From assembly GCA_021521415.1 (NCBI GenBank), contig JAIQDT010004234.1:1-64000 (forward strand): a stretch of 64,000 nt of DNA, read 5' to 3'. The notes beneath the pieces were generated by a model that worked only from the letters and a program-made list of their open reading frames with translations, searched no databases and had not been told where the DNA came from. The position numbers and the translations under genes were made by a program. Shown here piece by piece: positions 34,236-45,802 of this stretch (the stretch's first letter is position 1; the number at the start of each line of letters is the position of its first letter). This stretch comes from Bidens hawaiensis. Its lineage: Eukaryota > Streptophyta > Magnoliopsida > Asterales > Asteraceae.

Positions 34236-34489
34236 AATCTTTTTCCCTAAACATTGTTTTGTCTTTTTAAGAGCGAGGAAGACAGTGAAAACATTTTTTT
34301 GTCTTTACTTTTTTTATTTTTTTATTAAATTTTAAGTTATGATTATTTATTTATTTATTTTTTTAATTTTTTTAAAAAGTTTTTTTATGTGGCTATAAAT
34401 CTTTCTCATATTTATTATTTGTGTCTCTCCTTATAGAATAACAAATATAGACTTAATTAATTTATATTATATTAGTAATATTAAATATC

Positions 34490-34610
34490 GTGCTTAAAAT
34501 ATATTATCATGATTGCGATAAATCTAAATGAACTTTGTTTATGTCTAGACTTGGGGGCTAAGTTTCCTTGTTACGTCTATAAATTGCCCCATCATTCACT
34601 GATCCATCAA
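34490..34610 (+). repeat. Third, inverted copy of the F-box upstream region
   Basis: Text attgcgataaatct, tatgtctagacttggggg and tctataaattg matches the reverse complement of 9010-9100 (upstream of F-box copy A) and, less well, of 13310-13410. No F-box coding sequence follows, so it is a stranded fragment. A weaker match (ctaaacttgggggctaag) stands at 33582-33599. Confidence 0.7.
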
Positions 34611-35630
34611 ATAAAATACAACTAGTGTTACACTCGGCGCAAGTTAGTAAACCACAGGCGCTGGTAAAACCCAAGCAATATCGACCCCAAGCGTTGAGAC
34701 GGTAAACCGACGTGAATTGGGTCGCTTTGGCTACGCACATTATTGTACTGGAACTAAAACAAAAAATATTATAAAAATTGAGGTGGACCAATGAGGTGGC
34801 TAGTGAATAAAACTCGAGCGTTGGTTACCTGACGTTGTCGAACCCAGGTGTTGAGGCCATGAGTGCAAGCAAATTCGGTCGGTTTTCGTCAAATTTGTTA
34901 ACCGAAAGCCAAGACTCAAAATGGTTGAAAATATTTTAGCCAACAATATCGTGAAGAAATAGGCGATTGGACAATTCTAGCATGTGTCGTACCCTGCGGC
35001 TTTTTCAGAATTGGAGGTTATGTACATAGTACTTCAAGCGGTCCATCATCACAACTTATTTGCAAAGAATCAAGTTGTTGTTGAATTATGATAGCAACCA
35101 AAAGCAAAGAAATATGTTATACAATATATTTATTTTTTCATTTTTATTTTCTAGAACGACTCATAATATACTCTTAATTCACTCATATTAACCACACATA
35201 TCTTTGACTTAAGTTTATGTATGGATGAAAGACGCATTACTATTACAATGTTTTTCATGAGATGATAATACAATATATGCTAATATGCATACACCATTTG
35301 GGATAAACTACTAACATTTAGAATGTGCAAGTTGTGGTTCACGTTAACACAAATTTAGTAAGTCTCAGTTACCCTCATTATGATACTGGAACTAAAACAA
35401 AAAGAGAACATTCTAGAACCTTCTATCTTAACCTTGTTACTCAAATTTTACCTTATCTAATTAATTTAATTTGAAAAAAAAAATAAAAAGAAAAAAAAAC
35501 ACAAAACTAAGTGTCGTGCACTTTTGATGTGTTCATATACATACATATATATGTTTTTTATTATTATTAGCTTATCTTTTAATCCTTAAACCAATTTTAT
35601 CTCTATCTCAATTGTATTTAAATCTTCCGC
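34611..35630. other. Intergenic, no recognised gene
   Basis: Mixed AT-rich sequence. Reading frames present are short and show no family features. Confidence 0.45.
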
Positions 35631-35637
35631 CCTCCAC

Positions 35638-35716
35638 TATAAATAGAGCCTCTCATTCTCATTATTTTTCACACCAAATTTATCTCATTCCCTCTTTTCT
35701 CTATAGCATAATCAAG
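35638..35716 (+). promoter_or_regulatory. Orphan core promoter and candidate non-coding first exon
   Basis: A canonical TATAAATA at 35638-35645 is followed at the usual spacing by a pyrimidine-rich leader and a strong donor (atcaa then gtaagtttt) at 35716. No coding exon is visible before the retrotransposon block that starts less than 900 bp downstream. The gene may be a non-coding RNA or one disrupted by the insertions. Confidence 0.45.
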
Positions 35717-36377
35717 TAAGTTTTACATGTTTTCCTTGATGTTCTTCTTATTTCTTTGATTTTGATTTTGTTCTTTTGAATTTTTCTTGGTTGTTCTTAT
35801 GTTATTGAGTTTTCTTTTGTATCTTCATATTCATAGTAGTTCATATATCCTCCCATGATCATCATAAATTAGTAATAAAACCCTTACTTTTTGCCCTAAA
35901 AGATTATGATGATCATGCTATTTTAAGAAATCATAATTATTTTCTCAAAATCTTGGATCAAAGTATAATTTTTCCATAAACAACTATGAATATTTTTATG
36001 ATCTTCAAAAAAACTCATAAAGTTATAATAACTAAAAATTATATTTACATAATTGGTCCTTATACTTTCATAAATGTCAATAAATATCCTAAATTATAAT
36101 ATTTACACTTTAAACCCTATACTTTCCTAAATGTCAATAAACACCCAAACTATCTGATATTGCACTTTTAACCTCGTACTTTATTATTTATCAAAACCAT
36201 ACTAAAACATTTTGAGTTAGTATACAAATAGAGTGTAAACCGGGTATGTATATATCTGATAAGCAAACGGTTCTGTTGAAGGCAAGAGTGACATAAATAA
36301 TCCCATTGGACCCATAGCTCTTACCTGGGAATCAACTTGCTGGAGGTCATGCTCTTGGTTTAAAACATTATAGTATG

Positions 36378-36528
36378 CGACACTTAACTAATTTAAAAAT
36401 CCAAACATAATCTAGGGCATCCCGTGACCTAACAAACTCTTGTTCGTGTTCGTGTTCATCCATCAAGCAATGTGTGTTCATAGCCCCCTTTTCGTGCTTT
36501 TAAACATTTTATACTTTAGGGTGGAAAA
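36378..36528 (+). mobile_element. Left piece of an older LTR split by the gypsy element (tentative start)
   Basis: The flank before the young element joins, after removing its 5-bp target duplication, to 47818-48377. That right piece ends ccgccgtcggttggggtgtgaca, the same style of 3' end as the gypsy LTRs. The left limit (a TG at 36378) is a guess. Confidence 0.4.
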
Positions 36529-38562
36529 TGTGACAACTACCCGACCCGACCCAGGTACCCGTTTTCGAATCCGATTCTTTTTTTATGATTTAAAATTTGA
36601 TTATTAATCTTTGTAAATTTAACATTAAATAAATTATATACATATATATATATTTCTATATTACTTACTAATAATAATAATTTCTTCCCGCCTCTTTTCT
36701 CTGTTGTCGCCGTCCCGCCTCTTTTCTCTCTTGTCGCCGTCCCGCCTCTTTTTCTCTCTTGTCGCCGCCCCGCCCCTCTGCTTAACCCTTAAGCCTTGAA
36801 ACCCTTTTTCTCTTAACCTCTTTGCTTGTCCTTTGGTTCTTCCCGCCTAAGGATGTCCGCGCAGCTCCACGCGCCAGACTCCTTACAAGGAAGCCTGCGT
36901 GAAGACCAGCTGTTCCCGCGACGCGCAAAGGATTGTAATTCTTCCCGCGACGCGCTAAGAATGGTTGTTCTTCCCGCGGCGCGCTAAGGATTATAGTTCT
37001 TCCCGCGGTGCGCTAAGGATTGTAGTTCTTCCCGCGGCGCGCTATGGATTATAGTTCTTCCCGCGGCGCGCTAAGGATTGTCCTCTGTCTGCCTTCGCCC
37101 TCGCGCGCAGCGCTCGAGTCTTCTCGCGCTAGACCTTAAGCCTTTCTTCTGTTTAGGTCAGCCTGTATGCTTTTGAGATATCTTATCTTTTGTTTGAGCT
37201 CTTTAGGTCAGTTCCGACATCTGTCCGAAAAGCCACTTTCGGCGCAGCATGCGCACCAATCCTATTGGTTGACAGAAAAAGTGACTGACATTATCTTTTG
37301 AAATCTTCTTTTGCATGTCTTGATCAGTGTTTTATCTGACTCCTCCCATGCTTTGACCTGTAACCTGTCAGCTTTTCCCCATCCCCTGCAGCTGCCGGCA
37401 TATCTTTTGATATCTTTTGCTTTTGTTTTCTTGTGCTTTTTAATATCTTTTGTTTGATTTATTAAGATCTTTTCCTCCTTTTAAGGGATTGTGTTCCCTA
37501 GGGTTTTCCTATAAATAAAACTATTTTCTTGTTTATTAACACTACACACACTACACTTAAACACTCCCCAAACCTTTCTCTCTTTTGCTCTCTGCCGTAA
37601 TTCCTCAGCAGCGCCATCCCTCTCTTTGCCTCCGTCTTCTCTTCTGTTCTGCCTAGAATCTCGGTAAATATAATTATATATATTTTAATTTGTTTAACTA
37701 ACAGAAATCGATACTTACTGCATATATTCAAGACATAAAAACCAATCGTTAAACCAATAACCTCTTATTTATAGGTTAACTTGTGCTTGTTTAAAAGTTG
37801 GTTCTTGCATTATCTTTCAACACACCTTTTTCAGGTGAGTAATCTCGTACTTAATCCCCTTTTATTTTTAACATTTTGGGATGTTCATGTGTTCGTACAA
37901 CTTGAGTCTTAAACTTGTTTATGAAACTTATGTTGCGCAAAACCCCATGTGTTATGGACGTTTACTTGGCTGTTTATTTGTATGTGTGAATCATTAACCG
38001 CTTTGACGGCCTATTCCGAAGTTTTCATGGATCCATTAGATGAACACGGGAGACCTATCGTTTACGGTTTTCTTGTTTTGTTACACATGCACGTATGATT
38101 TCTCGTTTTTGTGCTCAATTGGGAGCACGGATTGAACTATGAGCTATGATCTAAGGCTTGATCACAATCTGATTACACCCTATGTTAAACTCCAGTTAAG
38201 CACATGTTGCGCGCAGTGTTTATTATTATTTATTTATATCTATTAAACTTGATTTCTCACCGACACGCAAGTGTTGACGTTTTATTTTAACACATGTTCA
38301 GGTTTGCTGTAGCTGCTTTTGGGAATCTCAAGGACACGTAGGATGTTTACTTTTTGTTTGGACCTAGATTAAAATGTAACAAGACAAATTATGTTATTTG
38401 AATATTTTAAGTTATGATATGAATTATGTTACTTTATGATTCGTGTTCTGCGCGTGCGCAATGAAATGTATTTATTAAATATAGACACCCAAATAGTGTC
38501 ACGAGTAATGAAACAATACGTGGCGCCCCAATGTATAATCCGCCATCGGTCGGGGTGTTACA
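36529..38562 (+). repeat. 5' LTR, 2034 bp
   Basis: Contains four or five tandem units of about 30 bp, cttcccgcggcgcgctaagg type, at 36910-37085, and a tandem cttttctctcttgtcgccgt unit at 36690-36770. A TATA-like cctataaataaaact lies at about 37508. It has one more copy of the 26-27 bp pyrimidine unit than the 3' LTR. Confidence 0.95.
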
Positions 38563-38565
38563 GAT

Positions 38566-38577
38566 TGGTATCAGAGC
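38566..38577 (+). other. Primer-binding site, initiator tRNA-Met type
   Basis: tggtatcagagc, three bases after the 5' LTR. It is complementary to the 3' end of plant initiator methionine tRNA. Confidence 0.9.
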
Positions 38578-38814
38578 TCCGTGACTTTAGGATAGGTGGT
38601 TAGACGTAACGACCTAGAATACCTAAGAGTCCCTTCTCGCGCATGAGAAATATCTCATGTTTGCGCGCTAATTGTTAATTACTCGATATTTATAAAATAT
38701 GCTTGCGTATACGCAGCACATGATTTCATGTTTTATTCGCGATCTTTCGATTTTATTGTTAAATTTCAATTTATTTCTTTACTTGTATATTCGTTTGTTG
38801 TGGGGATTGAAAAT

Positions 38815-39070
38815 CCGAGAAGTCATGGTGGTACATGAATAGTTGATTTTCAATTACCATTAACTTTATGTTTTAAATTGAAGATTTGAAAAGTCATGGT
38901 GATACATGAATTGTCAATCTCCAATATTCATTTACTCGATATTTTAAATTGAGGAGTTGAAAAGTCATGGTGATACATGAGTTGTCAACCTTCAATGCTC
39001 ATTTACTCGATATTTTAAATTGAGAATTCGAAAAGTCATGGTGATACATGAATTGTCGATTTTCAATTCG
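38815..39070 (+). repeat. Four tandem units of about 63 bp in the gypsy leader
   Basis: Units carry gaaaagtcatggtgatacat, then a gaattgtcaa-type word and a tactcgatattttaaattga spacer. They start near 38819, 38888, 38950 and 39019. Each unit contains at least one ATG upstream of the gag start. Confidence 0.8.
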
Positions 39071-39224
39071 AATTCTTTACCTGTGTTAAGTTTGCATCTA
39101 AATTCATATTTTACTTCAAAATTTGATAGCATTTAACTCCGCGAAACAAGCTTTACGACGATATACTTTGCGCTAAAACGATTTCCCATACCAAGATATT
39201 AACAAAAATTAAAACTTTTATAGA

Positions 39225-42200
39225 ATGCCTCCGCTATCTCGCCGTTATCAGAGGAGAGAAGCCGCGCGCAGACGTAGGCAGCAACGTTCCCAGGAAATGG
39301 CCGCCGCGATAGCCCAAGCCTTAAACCAAAATAATCCCAACCCCTCCGGATACAATATTAAATCCTTTAATGCGGGTAACCCTCCGAAATTCACAGGGCT
39401 TGAAGGAGCCACCGTAATGCTCCAATGGCTCGAGAAAATTGAGAACACCTTCCTCCATACCCAATGCCCTCTAGACCGACGAACCTTATACGCCTCAAGT
39501 GTCCTAGAATCAAGGGCGCTTACTTGGTGGAACGGAGTAGCTCATGCGCGTGGCGCAGAGGCTGCTTCTAGCATGCTCTGGGAGGAATTCAAGGAACTTT
39601 TGACTCGAGAATTCTGCCCTCCCAACGAAATAAAGCGCATTGAGGAGGAATTTTGGAACTTGAAGCAGTACAGTGGCGAAGCGCGCGAGTACGCTATGCG
39701 CTTCCACGAACTAAGTTTGCTTGTCCCACACCTAGTTACCCCTTCCCGCCGAGCCATCGAGAAGTTTCTTGGGGGTCTCCCCATGGAAATTCAAGATTCT
39801 GTATGGGCCAGGAACCCAGCAACCCTCTCTGACGCCATCGAGTTGGCCGCTGTGCTCAGCGACAACCATGTCAGGGCAGGAACCCTGTTCCTGCGGGGAG
39901 CCGAAAAGACCAAACTCACCAAGACTGTCCCAGAACCAACAGAAACCAAGCCAGAACCCTCAAACCGTAACAACCTCAAGCGCCGGCGCAAAGCCTACGC
40001 GCTTACCAACCCGCTCGTTGTCCAGCAACCCGCCTACCAACCTCTAGTGCACGCTCCTAACCCACTGTCAACTTACCCAACACCCCCTGTAGTCCATAAC
40101 TATGCCTTAACCAATCCCGCACTCCCTACCCCGCCAACTAAGAAACCTTACACAGGAAACCAACCCTTTTGCCCAACCTGTAGACTTCACCATCCAACTC
40201 AAGTCCCGTGCCGACAATGTAACCGATGTGGCCGTACTGGTCACACTGCTGAGAACTGTAGAATCCTTCCCGCCAACCCAATCGCGCAAACACCACCAAC
40301 TTACCCGCTAAACCCACAACCAACATACCCTAATCCACGACCCAGGTCGTGCTATAACTGCGGTGACCCCAGTCATTTCCGGAACGCGTGCCCGAGACTG
40401 CAAGTACAAATTACACAAGCTAATCCGGTTAACCAAATTTCAAACCAAGTGACGCGTGGCCGAGCTTTTAATATAACCGCGCACCAAGCGCAAGCGAATA
40501 ATGACGTGGTTAATGGTACATTTTTACTTAACGGACAATATGCATCTATACTATTTGATACTGGCGCCGATAGAAGCTTTATTTCTCGCGCATTTGAACA
40601 AAAACTTGAGCGACCGCGAGTAAACTTAAACGAAAACTTTTCAGTTGAATTGGCTAATGGTGAAACTATTTTAATAAACTCCGTGATCAAAGATTGCACG
40701 CTTAACCTTAATGAACATGATTTTCTAATCGACCTCATTCCCATGCCTCTTGGAAGTTTTGATGTGATTATTGGAATGGACTGGCTCTCGCAAAATCGCG
40801 CCGAAGTAATCTGCGCCAAGAAGTTGATTCGCATTCCTCGGGAAAATGGTGAAAATCTTCATATCTACGGCGAGAAACCATCTAACGGTCTTAAACTTAT
40901 GTCATGCTCTGAAGCCCGAAGACTTTTGCGGAAGAAATGTGTCGCATTCTTAGCTAATGTGATCAAACCCGATGAAGGAAAGAAGAAACTTTCTGAAATC
41001 CCCATCGTGCGTGACTTTCCTGAAGTCTTTCCCGATGATCTTTCTGGTTTACCTCCCGTTCGAGAAGTCGAGTTTCGTGTTGATCTTGTCCCTGGCGCAT
41101 CCCCCGTAGCCAAATCTCCTTATCGACTTGCACCCGCTGAAATGCAAGAATTAGCAAGTCAACTTCAAGAGTTGACCGATAAAGGATTCATTCGCCCTAG
41201 CTCTTCGCCATGGGGTGCTCCGGTGTTGTTCGTTAAAAAGAAAGACGGTTCGTTTCGCATGTGTATCGATTACCGCGAGCTGAACAAGCTCACCATTAAG
41301 AATCGGTATCCCTTACCGCGTATTGACGACCTCTTTGATCAACTCCAAGGTGCCTCTTGTTTCTCCAAAATCGATCTCCGTTCGGGCTATCACCAGTTGC
41401 GTATCCGCGAAGAAGATATTCCCAAGACTGCCTTTCGAACCCGCTACGGTCATTTTGAATTCTTGGTCATGCCCTTCGGTTTAACCAACGCACCCGCTGT
41501 TTTCATGGATCTAATGAACCGGGTGTGTAGGCCTTTCTTGGACCGATTCGTGATCGTGTTTATCGATGACGTTCTGGTGTATTCCAAAACCAAGGCCGAG
41601 CATGAGCAACATCTTCAGTTGGTGTTGCAAAAGCTTCGAACCGAACAACTCTATGCCAAACTCTCCAAGTGTGAGTTCTGGTCGGATGAAGTACAGTTTC
41701 TTGGTCATGTTGTAAACAAGATGGGTATTCATGTCGACCCATCCAAAATTGAAGCAATCAAGAACTGGGTTACACCGTCCACTCCTACCGAAATCCGTTC
41801 CTTTTTGGGCTTAGCTGGTTACTACCGGCGATTCATTGCGAACTTCTCAAAAATCGCCGTGCCTTTAACAGCATTAACGCACAAAGGCAAACCGTATGTT
41901 TGGGGCTCTAAGCAAGAAGAAGCTTTTCAAACGCTCAAGCAATTGTTGTGCGAAGCTCCTGTTCTAGCGTTACCTGAGGGTACTGACGACTTTGTCGTTT
42001 ATTGTGATGCCTCCAACCAAGGTCTCGGTTGTGTACTTATGCAACGAGGCAAGGTTATCGCTTACGCGTCAAGGCAACTCAAAATTCATGAAAAGAATTA
42101 TACGACTCATGACCTCGAACTTGGTGCAGTTGTATTTGCCTTAAAAATCTGGAGACACTACCTCTATGGTACTAAGTGCATCATTTACACAGACCATAAA

Positions 42201-43940
42201 AGCCTTCAGCACATTTTTGATCAAAAGGAACTTAACATGAGACAACGCCGATGGAACGAACTCATCAGCGATTACGATTGTGAGATCCGTTATCACCCTG
42301 GAAAGGCTAATGTGGTAGTCGATGCGCTCAGCCGAAAACCCAGCCAACTTAACTGTATCTTGCCGCGCACGCAGCTTCGCTTCGCGCCGATCCAAAACGA
42401 TCTTGAATCGCGCATTCGCGACGCGCAGCGCGCATCGATCAGCAAAGGCAACCTTCGCGCCGAGTTAGCGTGTGGTGCAGAAGTACATCTAGTCCCTAAC
42501 CTGAATGGAATTCTCTGTTATCTCAATCGTATCTGGATCCCCAATGATGAGAATCTTCGCTCTGTCATACTGAGTGAAGCGCACAAAACCCGGTATTCCG
42601 TTCATCCTGGTGCTGACAAAATGTACAAAGATTTGCGCCTTTCTTTTTGGTGGCCTGGTATGAAAAAGGATATTGTTGTGTTCGTAGCTAAATGCCTAAC
42701 TTGTTCTAAGGTAAAAGCTGAACATCAACGCCCATCTGGTTTGCTCGAACAACCTGAAATTCCTACGTGGAAATGGGAAAGTATAGCAATGGACTTTATC
42801 ACCAAGTTACCCTTGACCGCAAGCAAACATGATAGCATTTGGGTAATAGTGGATCGATTGACCAAGTCTGCCCACTTTCTGCCCATTCGTGAAACCTACC
42901 GTGTTGAACAACTTGCGCATCTATATGTCAAGGAAATTGTCTGCCGTCATGGTACTCCTTTGAGCATCATATCCGATCGCGATGGCCGTTTTATATCTCG
43001 CTTTTGGAAATCTCTCCAATCTGCGTTAGGAACTCGTTTGGACATAAGTACTGCATATCATCCTCAGACTGACGGACAGTCTGAGCGAACCATCCAAACC
43101 CTTGAGGATATGCTTCGATCTTGTGTTCTTGATTTTGGAGGTAATTGGGATTCACACCTACCTCTGGTCGAGTTCTCTTATAATAACAGCTATCATTCCA
43201 GCGTCGGTATGGCCCCATTTGAAGCACTTTACGGTCGAAAGTGCCGTTCACCGATTTGTTGGAACGAAGTGGGTGAAGTTCAAATCACAGGACCCGAACT
43301 AGTTCAAGAGACAACCGATAAAATCGCCAAGATCCGTGATCATCTGCTGACTGCCAGAAGCCGACAGAAGAGTTACGCAGATCGCAGGCGGAAGCCTCTC
43401 GAATTTCTAGTTGGTGATCTTGTTCTCCTCAAAGTGTCGCCCTGGAAGGGTGTTGTCCGCTTTGGGAAGAAAGGTAAGCTTGCACCTCGTTATGTTGGTC
43501 CATTCAAGATTCTTGCGAGGGTGGGAAAAGTTGCCTACAAGCTTGACCTACCGCCCGCGCTCAGCAATGTGCACCCAACTTTCCATGTATCCAATCTCAA
43601 GAAATGTTTAGCTGACGAGAACCTCCACATACCACGTGATGAAGTTCAAGTTGATGAGTCTATGCATTTCGTTGAGAAGCCTGTTGAGATTATGGATCGC
43701 GAGGTAAAGCAAACCAAGCGCAGTCGCATCCCTATTGTTAAAGTTCGTTGGCAGTCCAAGCGCGGAGCCGAGTTCACTTGGGAAAGGGAAGATCAGATGA
43801 AGATCAAGTATGTAACACCCCGACCAAAGGCGGATTATACATCGGGGCGCCACATATTGTTTCGTTACTCGTTACACTATTGGGTGTCAATATTTAATAA
43901 ATATATTCATTCGCGCACGCGCAACGTAAACACAAGATAA
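39225..43940 (+). CDS. Gypsy gag-pol polyprotein, 1571 codons, 3' end replaced by a nested LTR
   Basis: Single frame from ATG 39225. Gag occupies about residues 1-390 with two cysteine/histidine knuckles, the second [14 protein letters not shown]. The protease motif LFDTGADRS is near residue 443. Reverse transcriptase has the FIDDVLVYS active-site box near residue 778. RNase H starts near DASNQGLGC (about 927). Integrase has the zinc-binding HHCC region near 1126-1165 and an acidic triad including DRDGRF near 1250. A chromodomain-like stretch ([15 protein letters not shown]) lies near the end. The last 44 codons before the stop at 43940 read into the antisense solo LTR. In the uninterrupted element the frame would resume at the second target copy (45727) and stop at 45766-45768. 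It otherwise shows no internal stop. Confidence 0.95.
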   Translation: MPPLSRRYQRREAARRRRQQRSQEMAAAIAQALNQNNPNPSGYNIKSFNAGNPPKFTGLEGATVMLQWLEKIENTFLHTQCPLDRRTLYASSVLESRALTWWNGVAHARGAEAASSMLWEEFKELLTREFCPPNEIKRIEEEFWNLKQYSGEAREYAMRFHELSLLVPHLVTPSRRAIEKFLGGLPMEIQDSVWARNPATLSDAIELAAVLSDNHVRAGTLFLRGAEKTKLTKTVPEPTETKPEPSNRNNLKRRRKAYALTNPLVVQQPAYQPLVHAPNPLSTYPTPPVVHNYALTNPALPTPPTKKPYTGNQPFCPTCRLHHPTQVPCRQCNRCGRTGHTAENCRILPANPIAQTPPTYPLNPQPTYPNPRPRSCYNCGDPSHFRNACPRLQVQITQANPVNQISNQVTRGRAFNITAHQAQANNDVVNGTFLLNGQYASILFDTGADRSFISRAFEQKLERPRVNLNENFSVELANGETILINSVIKDCTLNLNEHDFLIDLIPMPLGSFDVIIGMDWLSQNRAEVICAKKLIRIPRENGENLHIYGEKPSNGLKLMSCSEARRLLRKKCVAFLANVIKPDEGKKKLSEIPIVRDFPEVFPDDLSGLPPVREVEFRVDLVPGASPVAKSPYRLAPAEMQELASQLQELTDKGFIRPSSSPWGAPVLFVKKKDGSFRMCIDYRELNKLTIKNRYPLPRIDDLFDQLQGASCFSKIDLRSGYHQLRIREEDIPKTAFRTRYGHFEFLVMPFGLTNAPAVFMDLMNRVCRPFLDRFVIVFIDDVLVYSKTKAEHEQHLQLVLQKLRTEQLYAKLSKCEFWSDEVQFLGHVVNKMGIHVDPSKIEAIKNWVTPSTPTEIRSFLGLAGYYRRFIANFSKIAVPLTALTHKGKPYVWGSKQEEAFQTLKQLLCEAPVLALPEGTDDFVVYCDASNQGLGCVLMQRGKVIAYASRQLKIHEKNYTTHDLELGAVVFALKIWRHYLYGTKCIIYTDHKSLQHIFDQKELNMRQRRWNELISDYDCEIRYHPGKANVVVDALSRKPSQLNCILPRTQLRFAPIQNDLESRIRDAQRASISKGNLRAELACGAEVHLVPNLNGILCYLNRIWIPNDENLRSVILSEAHKTRYSVHPGADKMYKDLRLSFWWPGMKKDIVVFVAKCLTCSKVKAEHQRPSGLLEQPEIPTWKWESIAMDFITKLPLTASKHDSIWVIVDRLTKSAHFLPIRETYRVEQLAHLYVKEIVCRHGTPLSIISDRDGRFISRFWKSLQSALGTRLDISTAYHPQTDGQSERTIQTLEDMLRSCVLDFGGNWDSHLPLVEFSYNNSYHSSVGMAPFEALYGRKCRSPICWNEVGEVQITGPELVQETTDKIAKIRDHLLTARSRQKSYADRRRKPLEFLVGDLVLLKVSPWKGVVRFGKKGKLAPRYVGPFKILARVGKVAYKLDLPPALSNVHPTFHVSNLKKCLADENLHIPRDEVQVDESMHFVEKPVEIMDREVKQTKRSRIPIVKVRWQSKRGAEFTWEREDQMKIKYVTPRPKADYTSGRHILFRYSLHYWVSIFNKYIHSRTRNVNTR

Positions 43941-45726
43941 CATAAATCAACATAAATCAATATATTATAAGACAAAATATTCGGACAATAATAACTTGTC
44001 TTGATACATTTTAATCTAGGTCCAAAAATAAAAACGTCCTACGTGTCCACAAGCTCCAAATGTAGCTACAGCAAACCTGAACATGTGTTAAAATAAAACG
44101 TCAAACACTTGCGTGTTGGTGAGAAATCAAGTTTAATAGATAATAGATAATAGATAACAATAATCACTGCGCGCAACACGTGTATGTCTGGTGTTTAACA
44201 AGGGTGTAATCAGATTGTGATCAAGCCTAAATAGATCATAGTTCATAGTTCAATCCGTGCTCCCAAATGAGCACAAAAACAAGAAAACATCTGTGCAAGT
44301 GTAAACAAAGAAAACCGTAAACGATAGGTCTCCCGTGTTCATCTAATGGATCCATGAAAACTTCGGAATAGGCCGAACAAAGCGGTTAATGATACACACA
44401 TACAAATAAACAGCCAAGTAAACGTCCTCAACACATGGGATACTGCGCGACTAAAGTTCATAAACAAGTTTAAGACTCGAGTTTGTACGAACACATGAAC
44501 ATCCCAAAACATTAAAAATAAAAAGGGATTAGATACGAGATTACTCACTTGATAAAGATGCGTTGAAAGATAATGCAAGAACCCACTTTAAACAAGCACA
44601 ATTTAACCTATAAATAAGATTATTGTTTTAATGATTGGTTTTAAGTCTTGATTATAAGTTAGCATAATAAGTAACTTAAACAAATTATTATATATTATAG
44701 ATTACCGGAAAACAGGGCAGAACAGGAGAGAGGACGAAGGCAGAGAGAGGAGACGGCAGAGGATCAACGGCAGAGAGCAAGGAAGATAATAAGTATTTGT
44801 GTGTGTAGTGTTAAGAAAATAGCATTATTATTTATAGGGAAACCCTAGGGAACACAATCCCTAGAAAAGGGGAAAAGATCTTCAACAGGATCGAGCAAAA
44901 GATAACAAAAGCAAAAAGGTTCCAAAAGCAAAAGATATCAAAAGATATGGCAGCTGCAGGGGATAAGGAAAAGCTGACAGGTAACAGTAAACAGGCATGG
45001 GAGGGTCAGATAAAGGTACTGGTCAAGCATGGGAAAAGCAGATCTCAAAAGATAATGTCAGTCACTTTTTCTGTCAACCAATGGGGTTGGTGCGCATGCT
45101 GCGCCAAAAGTGGCTTTTCAGACATAAGATAGGTCAGGTCAACAGCACAGAAGATAAGACATCACAAAAGTAAACGGCTAGATTAAACAGAAGAAGACTC
45201 AAAGGGTTTAGCGCGAGAAGGCATCGAGCGCGTGAGCGCGAAGGCAGACAGAACAAACCTTAGCGCAATGCGGGAAGAACTACAATTCTAAGCGCGTCGC
45301 GGGAAGAACTATAATCCTTAGCGCGCTGCGGGGACAGTTCGCCTCGCGTATCGCAGCAACAGATGGTCTTCACGCAGGCTTCCTTGTAAGGAGTCTGGCG
45401 CGTGGAGCTGCGCAGACAACCTTAGGCGGGAAGAAACAAAGGACAGAGAAGGGGGGGGGGTTCAAGGCTTAAGGGCGGAACGACGACAAGAGAGAGAAAG
45501 AGGCGGGACGGCAACAAGAGGGAAAAGAAGGCGGAGAGAAGAAAAGGGACGGGACGGCGGAAAGGAAGAGAGAGGAAGAGGCGGGAAGGAAAATATTATT
45601 AGTAATATATATATTTTAAATGTCAAGTTTTAAAAGAAGAAAAAAAATAATTAAATTTTAAATCATAAAAAGAATCGGATCAGGAAACGGGTACCTGAGT
45701 CGGGTCGGATTCGGGCAGATGTCACA
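43811..45726 (-). mobile_element. Antisense solo LTR nested in the gypsy pol 3' end
   Basis: Begins tgtaacaccccgaccaaagg and ends cgggcagatgtcaca, the reverse complement of a TG...CA LTR related to the outer one but clearly diverged. Target duplication aagta at 43806-43810 and 45727-45731. No internal domain remains, so it is the product of LTR-LTR recombination. Carries its own cgggaagaac-type repeat block and an 11-13 base G run near 45450. Confidence 0.9.
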
Positions 45727-45788
45727 AAGTACCCGCACCTTTTCTCTGCGCATCCTACTTCGAGATAAATTTCGGGAAGAAATTTCTT

Positions 45789-45802
45789 AAAGTAGGGGAG
45801 AC
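45789..45802 (+). other. Polypurine tract
   Basis: aaagtaggggagac directly before the 3' LTR, the expected plus-strand primer. Confidence 0.75.

Noticed and set aside
34558..34791. 77-codon minus-strand frame with several cysteines
   Set aside because: No recognisable motif, no splice context, and it overlaps the F-box upstream fragment.
37498..37731. Minus-strand 77-codon frame, repeated at 46748-46981
   Set aside because: It is identical in both LTRs because the LTRs are identical; it overlaps the LTR promoter region and has no family features.
38815..39070. CRISPR-like array (four repeats of about 63 bp)
   Set aside because: The units are contiguous tandem repeats without unique spacers, in a eukaryotic retrotransposon leader.
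39248..43853. Many antisense frames across gag-pol
   Set aside because: Shadow frames of the long polyprotein with no independent support.
44947..45132. 61-codon frame starting MAAAGDKEK
   Set aside because: Lies inside the antisense solo LTR, in LTR leader-type sequence.
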